IMG/VR virus record: IMGVR_UViG_3300029265_000685
Coordinates: 1 to 53,830 of that record
Reading direction: 5' to 3' (one strand)
DNA: 53,830 nucleotides
From: a virus
In this document: piece by piece, positions 26,694-36,230 of the stretch
Numbering within the stretch: position 1 is the first letter of the stretch
How the letters are laid out: each line of letters starts with the position of its first letter
Position numbers and translations under genes: made by a program
The notes under the pieces: generated by a model
The model's database searches: none
The model's input: the letters and a program-made list of their open reading frames with translations, nothing else
What the model was told of the DNA's origin: nothing

Positions 26694-27141
26694 TCAAATT
26701 ACAGCGAAACATAAGGATGATAAAACATCTATTGTTATGGTTGGTTTACTTAATGGTTGTTTTGCGTTTTACAGCGATTTAGTTCGAGCTATGCCAATTG
26801 ATGTGGAATGTGATTTTATGCGCGTTAAATCGTATATAAATCGCAAACAAGGTGATATAAAAATCACTAAAGACTTAGAGACACCTATCAAAGGTAAGCA
26901 TGTTTACATCGTAGATGATATCTACGATACAGGTAATACAATGAAAGCCGTAATTGAATATTTAGAAGTTAAAAACCCATCATCAATATCGATAGCAACT
27001 TTAATTACAAGAGAAACTAGTCCTATTCCTACCCAACCCTTATTTAATGCTTTTACTATTAAAGATGAATGGGTGATCGGATTTGGAATGAATAATGATA
27101 AAGGATATTGCAGAAATTTACCTTCAATTTGGGCTCTGTAA
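26638..27141 (+). CDS. hypoxanthine/guanine phosphoribosyltransferase-like protein
   Basis: 167 residues of type I PRTase fold. The PRPP-binding motif VYIVDDIYDTGNTM lies at about 88-101, preceded by GLLNGCFAFYSDL near residues 36-48 and a Lys-containing strand DVECDFMRVKSY. The C-terminal EWVIGFGMNNDKGYCRNL matches HPRT proteins. It salvages a purine base to its nucleotide using PRPP. Its place between queE and folE suggests purine or deazapurine handling. Substrate specificity cannot be read from sequence. Confidence 0.78.
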   Translation: MKELINQKSIEIQTKIIANQITAKHKDDKTSIVMVGLLNGCFAFYSDLVRAMPIDVECDFMRVKSYINRKQGDIKITKDLETPIKGKHVYIVDDIYDTGNTMKAVIEYLEVKNPSSISIATLITRETSPIPTQPLFNAFTIKDEWVIGFGMNNDKGYCRNLPSIWAL

Positions 27142-27157
27142 ATAATGTTCGTATATT
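27128..27157 (+). promoter_or_regulatory. early/middle-type promoter P8 for folE and the split polymerase genes
   Basis: TTTGG at 27128-27132, 19 bases, TATATT at 27152-27157 preceded by TTCG. The upstream element lies within the last codons of the phosphoribosyltransferase gene, so the promoter is nested in its 3' end. The folE ATG follows at 27182. Confidence 0.8.
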
Positions 27158-27181
27158 ATAGTATAAATAAAAAAGTTATAA

Positions 27182-27877
27182 ATGGAAAATAAACGTAGAA
27201 AAATCCACGAGGAGTTAGAAGTGGTGCAAACAGGTTTTGCTAATGGGGTTGCTGAGGGTTTTCCTCTAAGTGATGATGCAAAACAAGAAATGATTAATGA
27301 AGCAACTATCGCTTATGGTAAATTTTTAGATGCACTAAAGTGTGATTGGAGGAATGATCCAAATTCTATGGAAACACCAAAAAGAGTTTCAAAAGCTTAT
27401 GTAAATGATTTATGGTCAGGTAGATATACAGCAATGTCTCCAATAACTTCATTCCCATCTGATGGTTATGATGGTATTATTATTGAACGTAATATACCTT
27501 TAACTAGTATGTGTAGTCACCACCACCAAACAATTAGTGGTGTAGTTCATATTGGATACATTGCCGGAGAAGAAGGTCAAGTAATTGGTTTATCTAAATT
27601 GAATAGGATTGTAGAATTATTTGGTAGAAGAGGAGCAATACAAGAACAATTAACATCAGCTATCCATGGAGCTACAGATAAAATTACTGAAGATAATTTA
27701 GGTGTAATTGTAACAATTGTAGCAGGTCATTCATGTGTAAGTTGTAGAGGTGTTAAACATTCGGGTGCTTCAATGGTTACAACAAAAGCCTCAGGAGTAT
27801 TTAGAGAAAATGGTAATAATGCTCGTAAGGAGTTTTTTGACAGTTTAAAAATTAATAACGGAGGACATCAAATATAA
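27182..27877 (+). CDS. folE: GTP cyclohydrolase I FolE
   Basis: 231 residues. The zinc-binding MCSHHHQT (Cys111, His113/114) and HSCVSCRG (Cys185) are in FolE-I order, with GLSKLNRIVELFGRR between. It converts GTP to dihydroneopterin triphosphate, the first step of the preQ0 (and folate) route. It completes the four-enzyme set with queD, queE and queC, although it is transcribed from its own promoter P8. A pseudogene is unlikely because all ligands are present. Confidence 0.93.
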   Translation: MENKRRKIHEELEVVQTGFANGVAEGFPLSDDAKQEMINEATIAYGKFLDALKCDWRNDPNSMETPKRVSKAYVNDLWSGRYTAMSPITSFPSDGYDGIIIERNIPLTSMCSHHHQTISGVVHIGYIAGEEGQVIGLSKLNRIVELFGRRGAIQEQLTSAIHGATDKITEDNLGVIVTIVAGHSCVSCRGVKHSGASMVTTKASGVFRENGNNARKEFFDSLKINNGGHQI

Positions 27878-27891
27878 AATAAATAATAGTT

Positions 27892-28407
27892 ATGGAGAAA
27901 AATAAAAGTAATGTACAATTTATTGATGAAGTTGAGGAGTTTAATGCTACTATGGGTAAGCCAAATAACTACTCTCCTACAATTCCCGAAAAAAAAGAAT
28001 GGCAATTTGTTTATGATTTTGTTCTCGAAGAACTCGAAGAGTATAAAGCAGCCTGTGAGGCAGGTGATATTGTTGAGGTTCTTGATGCTTTATGTGACAT
28101 TGCCTACGTTTCATTTGGTAACGGCTCTATGTTACATGGTCTTAAGGATAAAATACGGCCAGCATATCAAGAAGTACAAGCGTCGAATATGTCAAAGGCT
28201 TGTATTAACGAAGAAGATGCACAAGCGACCGTTGAAAGACGTTCCGCTGAGCAAAAGACACCATGTCACTATGAGAAGGTTGGAGAATATTTTATTGTCT
28301 ATAGAACGTCGGATCGTAAAGTGATGAAAAACATTAATTATTTTAGACCAGATTTGAAACAATTTTTTACTGAAGATGAGATAAAGAATGCATCTTTAAA
28401 AGATTAA
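27892..28407 (+). CDS. MazG/PRA-PH-like nucleoside pyrophosphohydrolase
   Basis: 171 residues. EELEEYKAACEAGDIVEVLD followed by ALCDIAYVSFG near residues 43-75 gives the ExxE...D metal-binding arrangement of MazG and phosphoribosyl-ATP pyrophosphohydrolase folds. The C-terminal part is charged and unrecognised. Such phage enzymes hydrolyse unwanted nucleoside triphosphates or control (p)ppGpp-like signals. It lies between folE and the polymerase, so control of modified or normal dNTPs is plausible. Confidence 0.72.
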   Translation: MEKNKSNVQFIDEVEEFNATMGKPNNYSPTIPEKKEWQFVYDFVLEELEEYKAACEAGDIVEVLDALCDIAYVSFGNGSMLHGLKDKIRPAYQEVQASNMSKACINEEDAQATVERRSAEQKTPCHYEKVGEYFIVYRTSDRKVMKNINYFRPDLKQFFTEDEIKNASLKD

Positions 28408-28425
28408 TATAAAAAAATAAAAGTT

Positions 28426-30108
28426 ATGAGTTTCAAGAAATGTTTTGCTAAAAGATTAGGGGGGAATGATTATCTCATACACCTATGGACTGATGAGGGT
28501 GGTTATGAGAAGGTAGAATGGACTAACCAAGCCTATACTGAATGTGGGGAAGCTGATGCTTCCCACCTTGGTTTGAATGGTGAACCTTTACGTAAAGTTA
28601 GAAATTGGAATAGAGAAGATCCAAAACTCCACTTCCATGATATGACCCCATATCAAAAATTCCTAGTTGAAAAATATGGAGTTAATGATGAACCATCTAC
28701 AACTCAAAGGGAAATATTTTTCGATATTGAGATTGAAATGGGGGGAGCTCTTACCGAAGAATATATAAAATCAGCACCTAAGAAGGTTACATCAATTGCT
28801 TGGTATGATAAACAAGTTGATTTGTGGGGCATCTTAATATTAGATGCTAAGGATAATTTAAAACATACAAAAACTAAAAATCGGGAAATAATCCCATGTC
28901 GTACTGAAGATGAACTATTAATGAAGTTTATTGAGAAGTTTAGAGAAATGGATCCTGACATAATTGTAGGATGGAATAGTGATTATTTTGATATTCCCTA
29001 TTTATATTATAGAATGTGTAATGTTTTAGGACAAGATATTGCCCGTTATTTATCCCCAATTGGTTATGTTAGAGAAACTCCTTGGTATAAGGATCAATTC
29101 ATACAAATAGCAGGTGTAGAATCACTTGATTATATGCGTTTACATAAGAAATTTAGTTGGGCGGATGAACCATCATTTAAGTTAGATGCTATTGGTGAAA
29201 AATATGCTGGGTTAAATAAAATTGAATACGATGGAAATTTAGATGATTTATTTGAAGAAGATCCATTAAAATTTATTCAATACAACTTTAGAGATGTTGA
29301 AATACTTAAAGTATTAGATGAAAAGTTAGAATATTTATCCCTAGTTAAAAATTTAGCACATAAAGGTAAACATAATTATAGTGAGGTTTATGCTAATACC
29401 AAAACACAAGATGGCGCTATTTCAGCTTATCTATTGAGTAAAGGTATTGTTCCACCTGCTAAAGAACGCAACCCATTATCTAAGAAAAACTATGCTGGTG
29501 GATATTTATTTTGCCCTAAAGCAGGTATTTACAATTATATGTTTGATGAAGATTTAACTTCACTATACCCTTCAATTATTATGACTATTAATATTGGTAA
29601 GGAAACAATGATTGGGAGAATAATTGATGCTGATGATAGAAATAATCGTTTAGGATTAAATGATTTAAAAAAGAGAGATCCTGAGGAAGAATTAATGGTT
29701 GAAAATGCCAAACGTAGACGTACTAAAGTACCAGTATCTAAACTGGTTAGGATGATTGAAGAAAATAAACTCTCAGTCTCGGCAAATGGTGTTTTATTTT
29801 CAACAGATAATGAATCAGTATTAAGTACTATTCTAAAAAAATGGTTTGATGAACGTGTTTTATATAAAAATAAAATGAAAGAAGCATATCAAGCTGGTAA
29901 TAATGAATTAGGTGCAAGTTTTCATATGAAACAATATACGATGAAAATTTTACTTAACAGTTTATATGGAGCTACAGCATTAGGTAGTTTTAGATATGGT
30001 AATGTAATACTATCAGAAGCAATTACATTGTCAGGTCAAAGAATCATTCAAGAATCAGCTTTAACAGCAAATAGACACATGAATAAAGTAATTCGCAAAC
30101 AAATATAA
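28426..30108 (+). CDS. gp43A: family B DNA polymerase, N-terminal part (gp43A): exonuclease, motif A and motif B
   Basis: 560 residues. The exonuclease motifs are FDIEIEMGG near 98-106, IVGWNSDYFDIPYL near 181-194 and YNFRDVEILKVL near 287-298. Polymerase motif A is DEDLTSLYPS near 373-382 and motif B is KILLNSLYGA near 506-516. It ends after the motif B helix; motif C, DTD, is in the next gene. This is the T4 gp43 order, cut in the palm. The stop is two bases before the gp43B ATG. Both halves would have to assemble for activity. Confidence 0.92.
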   Translation: MSFKKCFAKRLGGNDYLIHLWTDEGGYEKVEWTNQAYTECGEADASHLGLNGEPLRKVRNWNREDPKLHFHDMTPYQKFLVEKYGVNDEPSTTQREIFFDIEIEMGGALTEEYIKSAPKKVTSIAWYDKQVDLWGILILDAKDNLKHTKTKNREIIPCRTEDELLMKFIEKFREMDPDIIVGWNSDYFDIPYLYYRMCNVLGQDIARYLSPIGYVRETPWYKDQFIQIAGVESLDYMRLHKKFSWADEPSFKLDAIGEKYAGLNKIEYDGNLDDLFEEDPLKFIQYNFRDVEILKVLDEKLEYLSLVKNLAHKGKHNYSEVYANTKTQDGAISAYLLSKGIVPPAKERNPLSKKNYAGGYLFCPKAGIYNYMFDEDLTSLYPSIIMTINIGKETMIGRIIDADDRNNRLGLNDLKKRDPEEELMVENAKRRRTKVPVSKLVRMIEENKLSVSANGVLFSTDNESVLSTILKKWFDERVLYKNKMKEAYQAGNNELGASFHMKQYTMKILLNSLYGATALGSFRYGNVILSEAITLSGQRIIQESALTANRHMNKVIRKQI

Positions 30109-30110
30109 CT

Positions 30111-31043
30111 ATGAAACATTTACAAGACGTACCATGGTGGATATGTGATCCCGAAGATATTAATTATGTAGCATACTCAGATACGGATTCTATCTATATC
30201 CATGCCGAACCATTACTTAAATTTCTATATCCTGACTTTGATGATATGCCTAGTGAGAAGAAAGATGATTTATTAGAAGAAGAAGCAATAAAATATCAAC
30301 ATATTATAACAGATTCATATAGTGATTTAGCTAGGGATTGTTTTAATGCTAAGGGAGAACATAGACTAGAAATGAAAACAGAATGTGTTATCAGATCAGC
30401 ATATTTTAGAGCTACTAGGCGTTATGCCCAATGGATTACTAAACAAGAAGGTATGACAAAGGAATCACTTGACGTTAAAGGACTAGAGTTTAAAAAAGCA
30501 AATTTCCCACCAGTGTTAGGTAAATTTTTTCATAAAATCCTCATTGATGTGTTAAAAGGCACAACACAACCAGAGATTGATGCTCGTGTCAAAGCATTTA
30601 GACAGCAAATATTAGACGGCACTATACCGCTAACTGAGTTAGGAAATCCCACATCAGTGAAAACATTAAATAAGTATACTGAACGTAAGGCACGTGCTGG
30701 GGAAATGATGACTACTGTTGCTAAAGGTGCACCAGCTGCTGTAAGAGCAGTTATTAGACATAATGATTTACTAAGATTTTGGGGGTTAAATGGTAAACAT
30801 AGTACTATTACTCAAGGTGATAAGGTTAAGTGGATTTATTTAAAATCAAACCCATATCACATTGATGCCGTTGCCTTTTTAGACTATGATATTGCAGATA
30901 AGGTTCGTACATTCATCGAAGAATATGCCGACCGTAGGAAAATTTTTGAATCAATATTACTTAATAAAGTCGAGGGGTTTTATGGAGATTTACAATGGTC
31001 ACTTAACCTCAACCCATATCGCGAAATGTTTTTTAACTTATAA
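30111..31043 (+). CDS. gp43B: family B DNA polymerase, C-terminal part (gp43B): motif C and thumb
   Basis: 310 residues. Motif C YSDTDSIYI lies at about 22-30, supplying the second pair of catalytic Asp residues. The rest matches the palm end and thumb: KTECVIRSAYFRATRRYAQW and GLEFKKANFPP, ending SLNLNPYREMFF with a hydrophobic tail that could bind the clamp. It begins two bases after the gp43A stop in a different frame (offset +2). Known T4-like relatives of Aeromonas have split gp43 with an endonuclease gene between the parts; here there is none. The frame before 30111 is open only to 30087, so true separation is favoured. Confidence 0.9.
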   Translation: MKHLQDVPWWICDPEDINYVAYSDTDSIYIHAEPLLKFLYPDFDDMPSEKKDDLLEEEAIKYQHIITDSYSDLARDCFNAKGEHRLEMKTECVIRSAYFRATRRYAQWITKQEGMTKESLDVKGLEFKKANFPPVLGKFFHKILIDVLKGTTQPEIDARVKAFRQQILDGTIPLTELGNPTSVKTLNKYTERKARAGEMMTTVAKGAPAAVRAVIRHNDLLRFWGLNGKHSTITQGDKVKWIYLKSNPYHIDAVAFLDYDIADKVRTFIEEYADRRKIFESILLNKVEGFYGDLQWSLNLNPYREMFFNL

Positions 31044-31054
31044 TAAAAAAGAAA

Positions 31055-31789
31055 ATGATAAATAAACTACTCATCCAAAGCATAATTAATAAATATTATC
31101 TAGGATTAACCGAATCTGTTAAATGGTCAATTAATGACAAAAAATTAAATATTGATTTTATGACTCCTAATAAGGATGTTATAGGGAGTGTTTCATGTGA
31201 AAATTTTGATTTAGAAGATAGTAAATTAGCTATTTATGATACTAAAAAACTTCAAAGTTTAATTAGTATCTGTAGTGGAGATTTACTTCTAGAATTAACC
31301 AAGAATAACGCCTTAAATACGAAACTACGAATATCAGATTTAAATTTTAACCTAACATATGCTTTATCAGATCCATTGTTAATTGGTAAAGTTGGTACTG
31401 TAAATGATGCTGAGTGGGTTGTAGAATTAAATTTAGAAGATGATGATGTAACTAACTTGATTAAAGCAAAGAGTGCATTAGCCTTAGTAGATAATATGAT
31501 AGTAACTACTTCAACAAATCTGGATAATGAGGATGTTATTGAATTTGTATTTGGCGATGAATCAGGCCATAATAATAAGATTACATATCAAATGTCAGGA
31601 ATTATCAAAGAACAAAATATGAAACTTCCATTTAACTCCGATATGTTAAAAACTATACTACAAGCCAATAAAGATATGGAAGGTGGAAAATTATATTTAA
31701 GCTCAATGGGACTTATGAAATTAGAATTTTCACACGAAGGAATTAAAAGTGAGTACTTTATGGTGAGAAGAACCGAAACCAACTTTTAA
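31055..31789 (+). CDS. gp45: sliding clamp gp45
   Basis: 244 residues of repeated beta-alpha clamp units, with LRISDLNFNLTYALSDPLLI near residues 90-109 as a landmark of gp45 proteins. It is a DNA-encircling trimer that tethers gp43 and, in T4, also activates late transcription with gp55 and gp33. It lies 11 bases after gp43B. The late sigma gp55 and gp33 are not recognised in the window. The length (T4 gp45 has 228) fits. Confidence 0.85.
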   Translation: MINKLLIQSIINKYYLGLTESVKWSINDKKLNIDFMTPNKDVIGSVSCENFDLEDSKLAIYDTKKLQSLISICSGDLLLELTKNNALNTKLRISDLNFNLTYALSDPLLIGKVGTVNDAEWVVELNLEDDDVTNLIKAKSALALVDNMIVTTSTNLDNEDVIEFVFGDESGHNNKITYQMSGIIKEQNMKLPFNSDMLKTILQANKDMEGGKLYLSSMGLMKLEFSHEGIKSEYFMVRRTETNF

Positions 31790-31807
31790 GAACAAGTTAA
31801 AAATAAC

Positions 31808-31836
31808 TTGGTTTTCCAATCAATAATTCGTATATT
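31808..31836 (+). promoter_or_regulatory. early/middle-type promoter P9 for the chaperonin genes
   Basis: TTGG at 31808-31811, 19 bases, TATATT at 31831-31836 preceded by TTCG. TTGGTTTTCCAA at 31808-31819 is an inverted repeat at the upstream element. The gene start at 31862 follows 25 bases after the box. Confidence 0.78.
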
Positions 31837-31861
31837 CACGTATATAAAAACAATAAAAAAT

Positions 31862-32179
31862 ATGAGCAACACTATTATTAAAGATCCTGCGATGGAACCG
31901 TACCACCTCAACAAAGATCAGTATTGTTATACTGTAGTGGAGACAATTACACCCGACAAGAAAAACCTAGGTAGGTTTGGGAATAAGGGTAATAAAAATG
32001 AGGGAAAGAATTATGAAAAAAATCTATCCCACCATAGTACACTAGGCTCAGCCTTAGGTAAAATTGCAAAGATGCGATTAGATGATAAACAGGATTATAA
32101 TTCTATTAGGGATTACCTAAATGAATTTGAAATACAAAAAGAAGAAATGAGAGAATTATTAACAAAAATAGGAATATAG
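31862..32179 (+). CDS. hypothetical protein preceding groES
   Basis: 105 residues, soluble, with a Lys-rich middle (NKNEGKNYEKN). The reading frame extends upstream to a TTG at 31808, but that codon lies inside promoter P9; the ATG at 31862 after an A-rich leader is the better start. The groES ATG follows one base after its stop. No family recognised. Conservation next to the chaperonins is unknown. Confidence 0.6.
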   Translation: MSNTIIKDPAMEPYHLNKDQYCYTVVETITPDKKNLGRFGNKGNKNEGKNYEKNLSHHSTLGSALGKIAKMRLDDKQDYNSIRDYLNEFEIQKEEMRELLTKIGI

Positions 32180-32180
32180 T

Positions 32181-32474
32181 ATGAAATTAAAAGCAATGTT
32201 CGATGCGGTTATCGTAAAAGCGTTAAAAGAAGAGGAAACGATGTATGGAAACATAATTGTTCCTGATTTGGGTAAAGATAAAAATGAACATGGTGAGGTA
32301 GTATCAGTAGGACCTGGTAAATACTCAGTTACAGGAGATCATTTTTTAAAAACCCAAATTAAAATCGGTGATGTAGTAGTTTTACCAACAATGGGATTTA
32401 CAAAATTAGAACATGATGGTGAGGAATATTTCGTAGGGCCAGAACAGCAAATACTTGCACAAATAGAAAAATAA
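32181..32474 (+). CDS. groES: co-chaperonin GroES
   Basis: 97 residues. The mobile loop EEETMYGNIIVPD lies near residues 16-28, and VVSVGPGKYSVTG, KIGDVVVLP and EEYFVGPEQQILA match Cpn10. The ring caps GroEL during folding. It fills the role that gp31 has in T4 capsid assembly. It is followed by a groEL gene after 12 bases, so both subunits come from the phage. Length equals bacterial GroES. Confidence 0.93.
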   Translation: MKLKAMFDAVIVKALKEEETMYGNIIVPDLGKDKNEHGEVVSVGPGKYSVTGDHFLKTQIKIGDVVVLPTMGFTKLEHDGEEYFVGPEQQILAQIEK

Positions 32475-34082
<1,608 letters not shown>

Positions 34083-34084
34083 TT

Positions 34085-34363
34085 ATGGTGAAACAAATTA
34101 TAGAACATAATGAGTTAATAGCAGTTAGAATTCCCCCAGGCGACAAATGGTCGCTTGTGGGGGATCCTAAAAAGGAAATATTTCCAACATTAACAGATAC
34201 TTTAGAAGCTTTTCTTCAACAAACCAACTTTAAGGGATCTTATAGATTAGATCCTATGGATAGTAAATTATATGCTATACAATCCCATGAGGAAGAAGTA
34301 GTGGTTGAAGAGGTTAAGCAATTTGGTTTATATGGAGAATTAGAGTTTAAACAAGGTAAATAA
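34085..34363 (+). CDS. hypothetical protein following groEL
   Basis: 92 residues, soluble, with a Pro/Gly segment (RIPPGDKWSLVGDPK) near 15-30 and an acidic strand-rich C-terminus. The inverted repeat GGCGACAAATGGTCGC (34139-34154) is inside the coding sequence. It lies two bases after groEL and is the last gene before promoter P10. No family recognised. Confidence 0.6.
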   Translation: MVKQIIEHNELIAVRIPPGDKWSLVGDPKKEIFPTLTDTLEAFLQQTNFKGSYRLDPMDSKLYAIQSHEEEVVVEEVKQFGLYGELEFKQGK

Positions 34364-34365
34364 AA

Positions 34366-34395
34366 TTAGGATAAGCAATAAAAAATTCGTATATT
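34366..34395 (+). promoter_or_regulatory. early/middle-type promoter P10 for the clamp loader genes
   Basis: TTAGG at 34366-34370, 19 bases, TATATT at 34390-34395 preceded by TTCG. The gp44 ATG at 34402 is only 6 bases after the box, so the mRNA would be nearly leaderless if initiation occurs about 7 bases downstream. Spacing to the ATG is the shortest of the set. Confidence 0.75.
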
Positions 34396-34401
34396 CAAGT
34401 C

Positions 34402-35316
34402 ATGATAAATAAAGAACACACACTTTTAGTTGAGAAATACCGTCCATCAACACTTGAAAATTATGTTGGTAATGAACATATTAAGAAAACTATATCACAA
34501 TATCTTACCCAAAATGACATCCAGAATTTTATATTCCAAGGACCAGCAGGTACAGGTAAAACTACATTGGCAAAAATTATTGTTAAAAATCTAGATTGTG
34601 AGTATATTTACATTAATGCTTCGGATGAAAGGGGAATAGAAACTATAAGAGACAAAGTATCAGGTTTTGCTAGCACAATGTCATTTAAACCTTTAAAGGT
34701 AATTATTTTAGATGAAGCTGATTTCTTAACTATCCAAGCGCAAGCATCATTACGTAATATTATCGAAACATTTTCAAAAACTACACGTTTTATTATGACG
34801 TGTAATTTTGTAGAGCGTATCATTGATCCATTACAATCACGTTGTCAAGTACTAAAAATAGTACCCCCAACAAAGAAGGATGTTGCTGAACACATTGCTT
34901 GGGTTTTAGGTGAAGAAAAAACTGAATTTGATTTAGGAGATATAGTAACAATTGTAAACCAATTCTATCCGGATTTACGTAAATGTCTGAATACAATTCA
35001 ATTATCAACACAAAATAATAAGCTTGTAATTGATAAAACCGTACTAGTATCATCTAATTATATGATTCAAGTAGTTAAAGAATTATCAAAATCAAAACCA
35101 AAGTGGAAGGAAATACGACAGATAGTAGCAAATTCAAACGTTCAGGATTACGAAGAAATGTATCGTTTCTTATTTGATAAAGCCTCTAGTTATGCCGAAG
35201 GTAATGAAGGTATGGTTGCAATCCATCTAAATGATTATAGCTACCAAGCAAATTTTAGAATCGATAAAGAAATAAATTTTATGGGTCTAATAGCAAAATT
35301 AATAGAATTAAAATAA
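34402..35316 (+). CDS. gp44: clamp loader large subunit gp44 (AAA+ ATPase)
   Basis: 304 residues. LLVEKYRPSTLENYVG near the N-terminus, Walker A GPAGTGKTT at about 47-55, Walker B ILDEADF near 100, and the SRC arginine-finger motif (QSRCQ) near 150 define an RFC/gp44 AAA+ ATPase. It opens the gp45 clamp and loads it on primed DNA with gp62. Walker B is LDEAD rather than DExx box variants, typical for this family. It is separated from gp62 by one small gene. Confidence 0.93.
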   Translation: MINKEHTLLVEKYRPSTLENYVGNEHIKKTISQYLTQNDIQNFIFQGPAGTGKTTLAKIIVKNLDCEYIYINASDERGIETIRDKVSGFASTMSFKPLKVIILDEADFLTIQAQASLRNIIETFSKTTRFIMTCNFVERIIDPLQSRCQVLKIVPPTKKDVAEHIAWVLGEEKTEFDLGDIVTIVNQFYPDLRKCLNTIQLSTQNNKLVIDKTVLVSSNYMIQVVKELSKSKPKWKEIRQIVANSNVQDYEEMYRFLFDKASSYAEGNEGMVAIHLNDYSYQANFRIDKEINFMGLIAKLIELK

Positions 35317-35332
35317 AAATAAAAATAAACAT

Positions 35333-35578
35333 ATGTCAGAAGAGAAAAAAATGAATCTCAATGTAGATTTAAAGAGTACAACAGCAATAGAAACACCAGA
35401 TGGTGGTCAAGTATTTAATCAAGGAGTATTACTTCGAAAAGTATCTAAATTTGTAGTAGGAGCTGATGAAGATGCAGTAATGCCAATTCCAGTATTTTAC
35501 GATCCAATATCAGGTAAGATATTATCAAGTACTATCCCATTGGAGCTTAGAGAAGAATATAAAGAATATTCTATTTAA
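35333..35578 (+). CDS. small conserved-context protein between gp44 and gp62
   Basis: 81 residues, soluble, with an acidic N-terminus and the segment FYDPISGKILSSTIPLEL. No domain recognised; it looks like the small proteins found in this position in other T4-like phages. Its last base overlaps the gp62 start (TAATG). It might help clamp loading, but that is context only. Confidence 0.6.
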   Translation: MSEEKKMNLNVDLKSTTAIETPDGGQVFNQGVLLRKVSKFVVGADEDAVMPIPVFYDPISGKILSSTIPLELREEYKEYSI

Positions 35579-36015
35579 TGTCCCAAATCGAGATAAAAAA
35601 TATATTTGGTTTTTTGGAGGAGATAACCGTAAGGAAGTCTCCTCCTGAAAATTTCTCACAGGCTTCATGGGAGAAGTGGAATTCTTATATGGTTCATAAA
35701 TGGTTAAGTATGAATGAGGACTATATTGATATAGTAAACTATGTTCAAAAAACCAACCCACAAAGTAAAAAACAAATATATTCAATATACCGAGAAATGA
35801 TTCCTAGAAAGAAAACATGGTCTAAATATATTAAAAATGAAAATAAAAACACATATCAAGAGTTAGAGGAATATGTGTCAAAATATTATGAGTGTTCTAT
35901 TAGTGAAGCTAATAGTTACATAAATATTCTAGGTAAAAATGTTAAATACATCTTAGAAGGAATGGGAATTGATGAAAAAGAAAGTAAAAAAATAATTAAA
36001 AAAGCGAAATTATGA
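35578..36015 (+). CDS. gp62: clamp loader small subunit gp62
   Basis: 145 residues. FLEEITVRKSPPENFSQASW and a YIKNENKN segment, followed by a short helical C-terminus (YYECSISEANSYI), resemble gp62 of marine T4-like phages. gp62 binds four gp44 subunits in the clamp loader. The position after gp44 supports the call. The length is shorter than T4 gp62 (187). The stop overlaps the next start (TATGAG). Confidence 0.75.
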   Translation: MSQIEIKNIFGFLEEITVRKSPPENFSQASWEKWNSYMVHKWLSMNEDYIDIVNYVQKTNPQSKKQIYSIYREMIPRKKTWSKYIKNENKNTYQELEEYVSKYYECSISEANSYINILGKNVKYILEGMGIDEKESKKIIKKAKL

Positions 36016-36230
36016 GTCGATTAAGAGATATGCTTTACACATCAGCCATTGCTGATAAAGCAAAATCATTATTAACCTTAGAATTACTAGAAGTAAATCC
36101 AGCAGGTATAGGTGATCATTCCACAGATGATTTTTATAAAAACGCCGAAGAAGCACTTGCTATGTTAGCTGATGCTGATGAGAGGTTAGAAACAATAGAA
36201 AAATATTTAATTGTAAAAGAAGTTATATAA
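36012..36230 (+). CDS. small hypothetical protein
   Basis: 72 residues, acidic, helical, Ala/Leu/Glu-rich (EEALAMLADADERLET). It overlaps gp62 by 4 bases and the following gene by 1. No family recognised. The overlap pattern indicates a real gene of the clamp loader transcript. Confidence 0.55.
   Translation: MSRLRDMLYTSAIADKAKSLLTLELLEVNPAGIGDHSTDDFYKNAEEALAMLADADERLETIEKYLIVKEVI

Noticed and set aside
31808-31861. Upstream extension of the 31862 gene to a TTG
   Set aside because: That codon and the following codons coincide with promoter P9; the ATG at 31862 follows a normal A-rich leader.
34139-34154. Inverted repeat GGCGACAAATGGTCGC as a terminator
   Set aside because: It lies inside the coding sequence after groEL, with no T-run.
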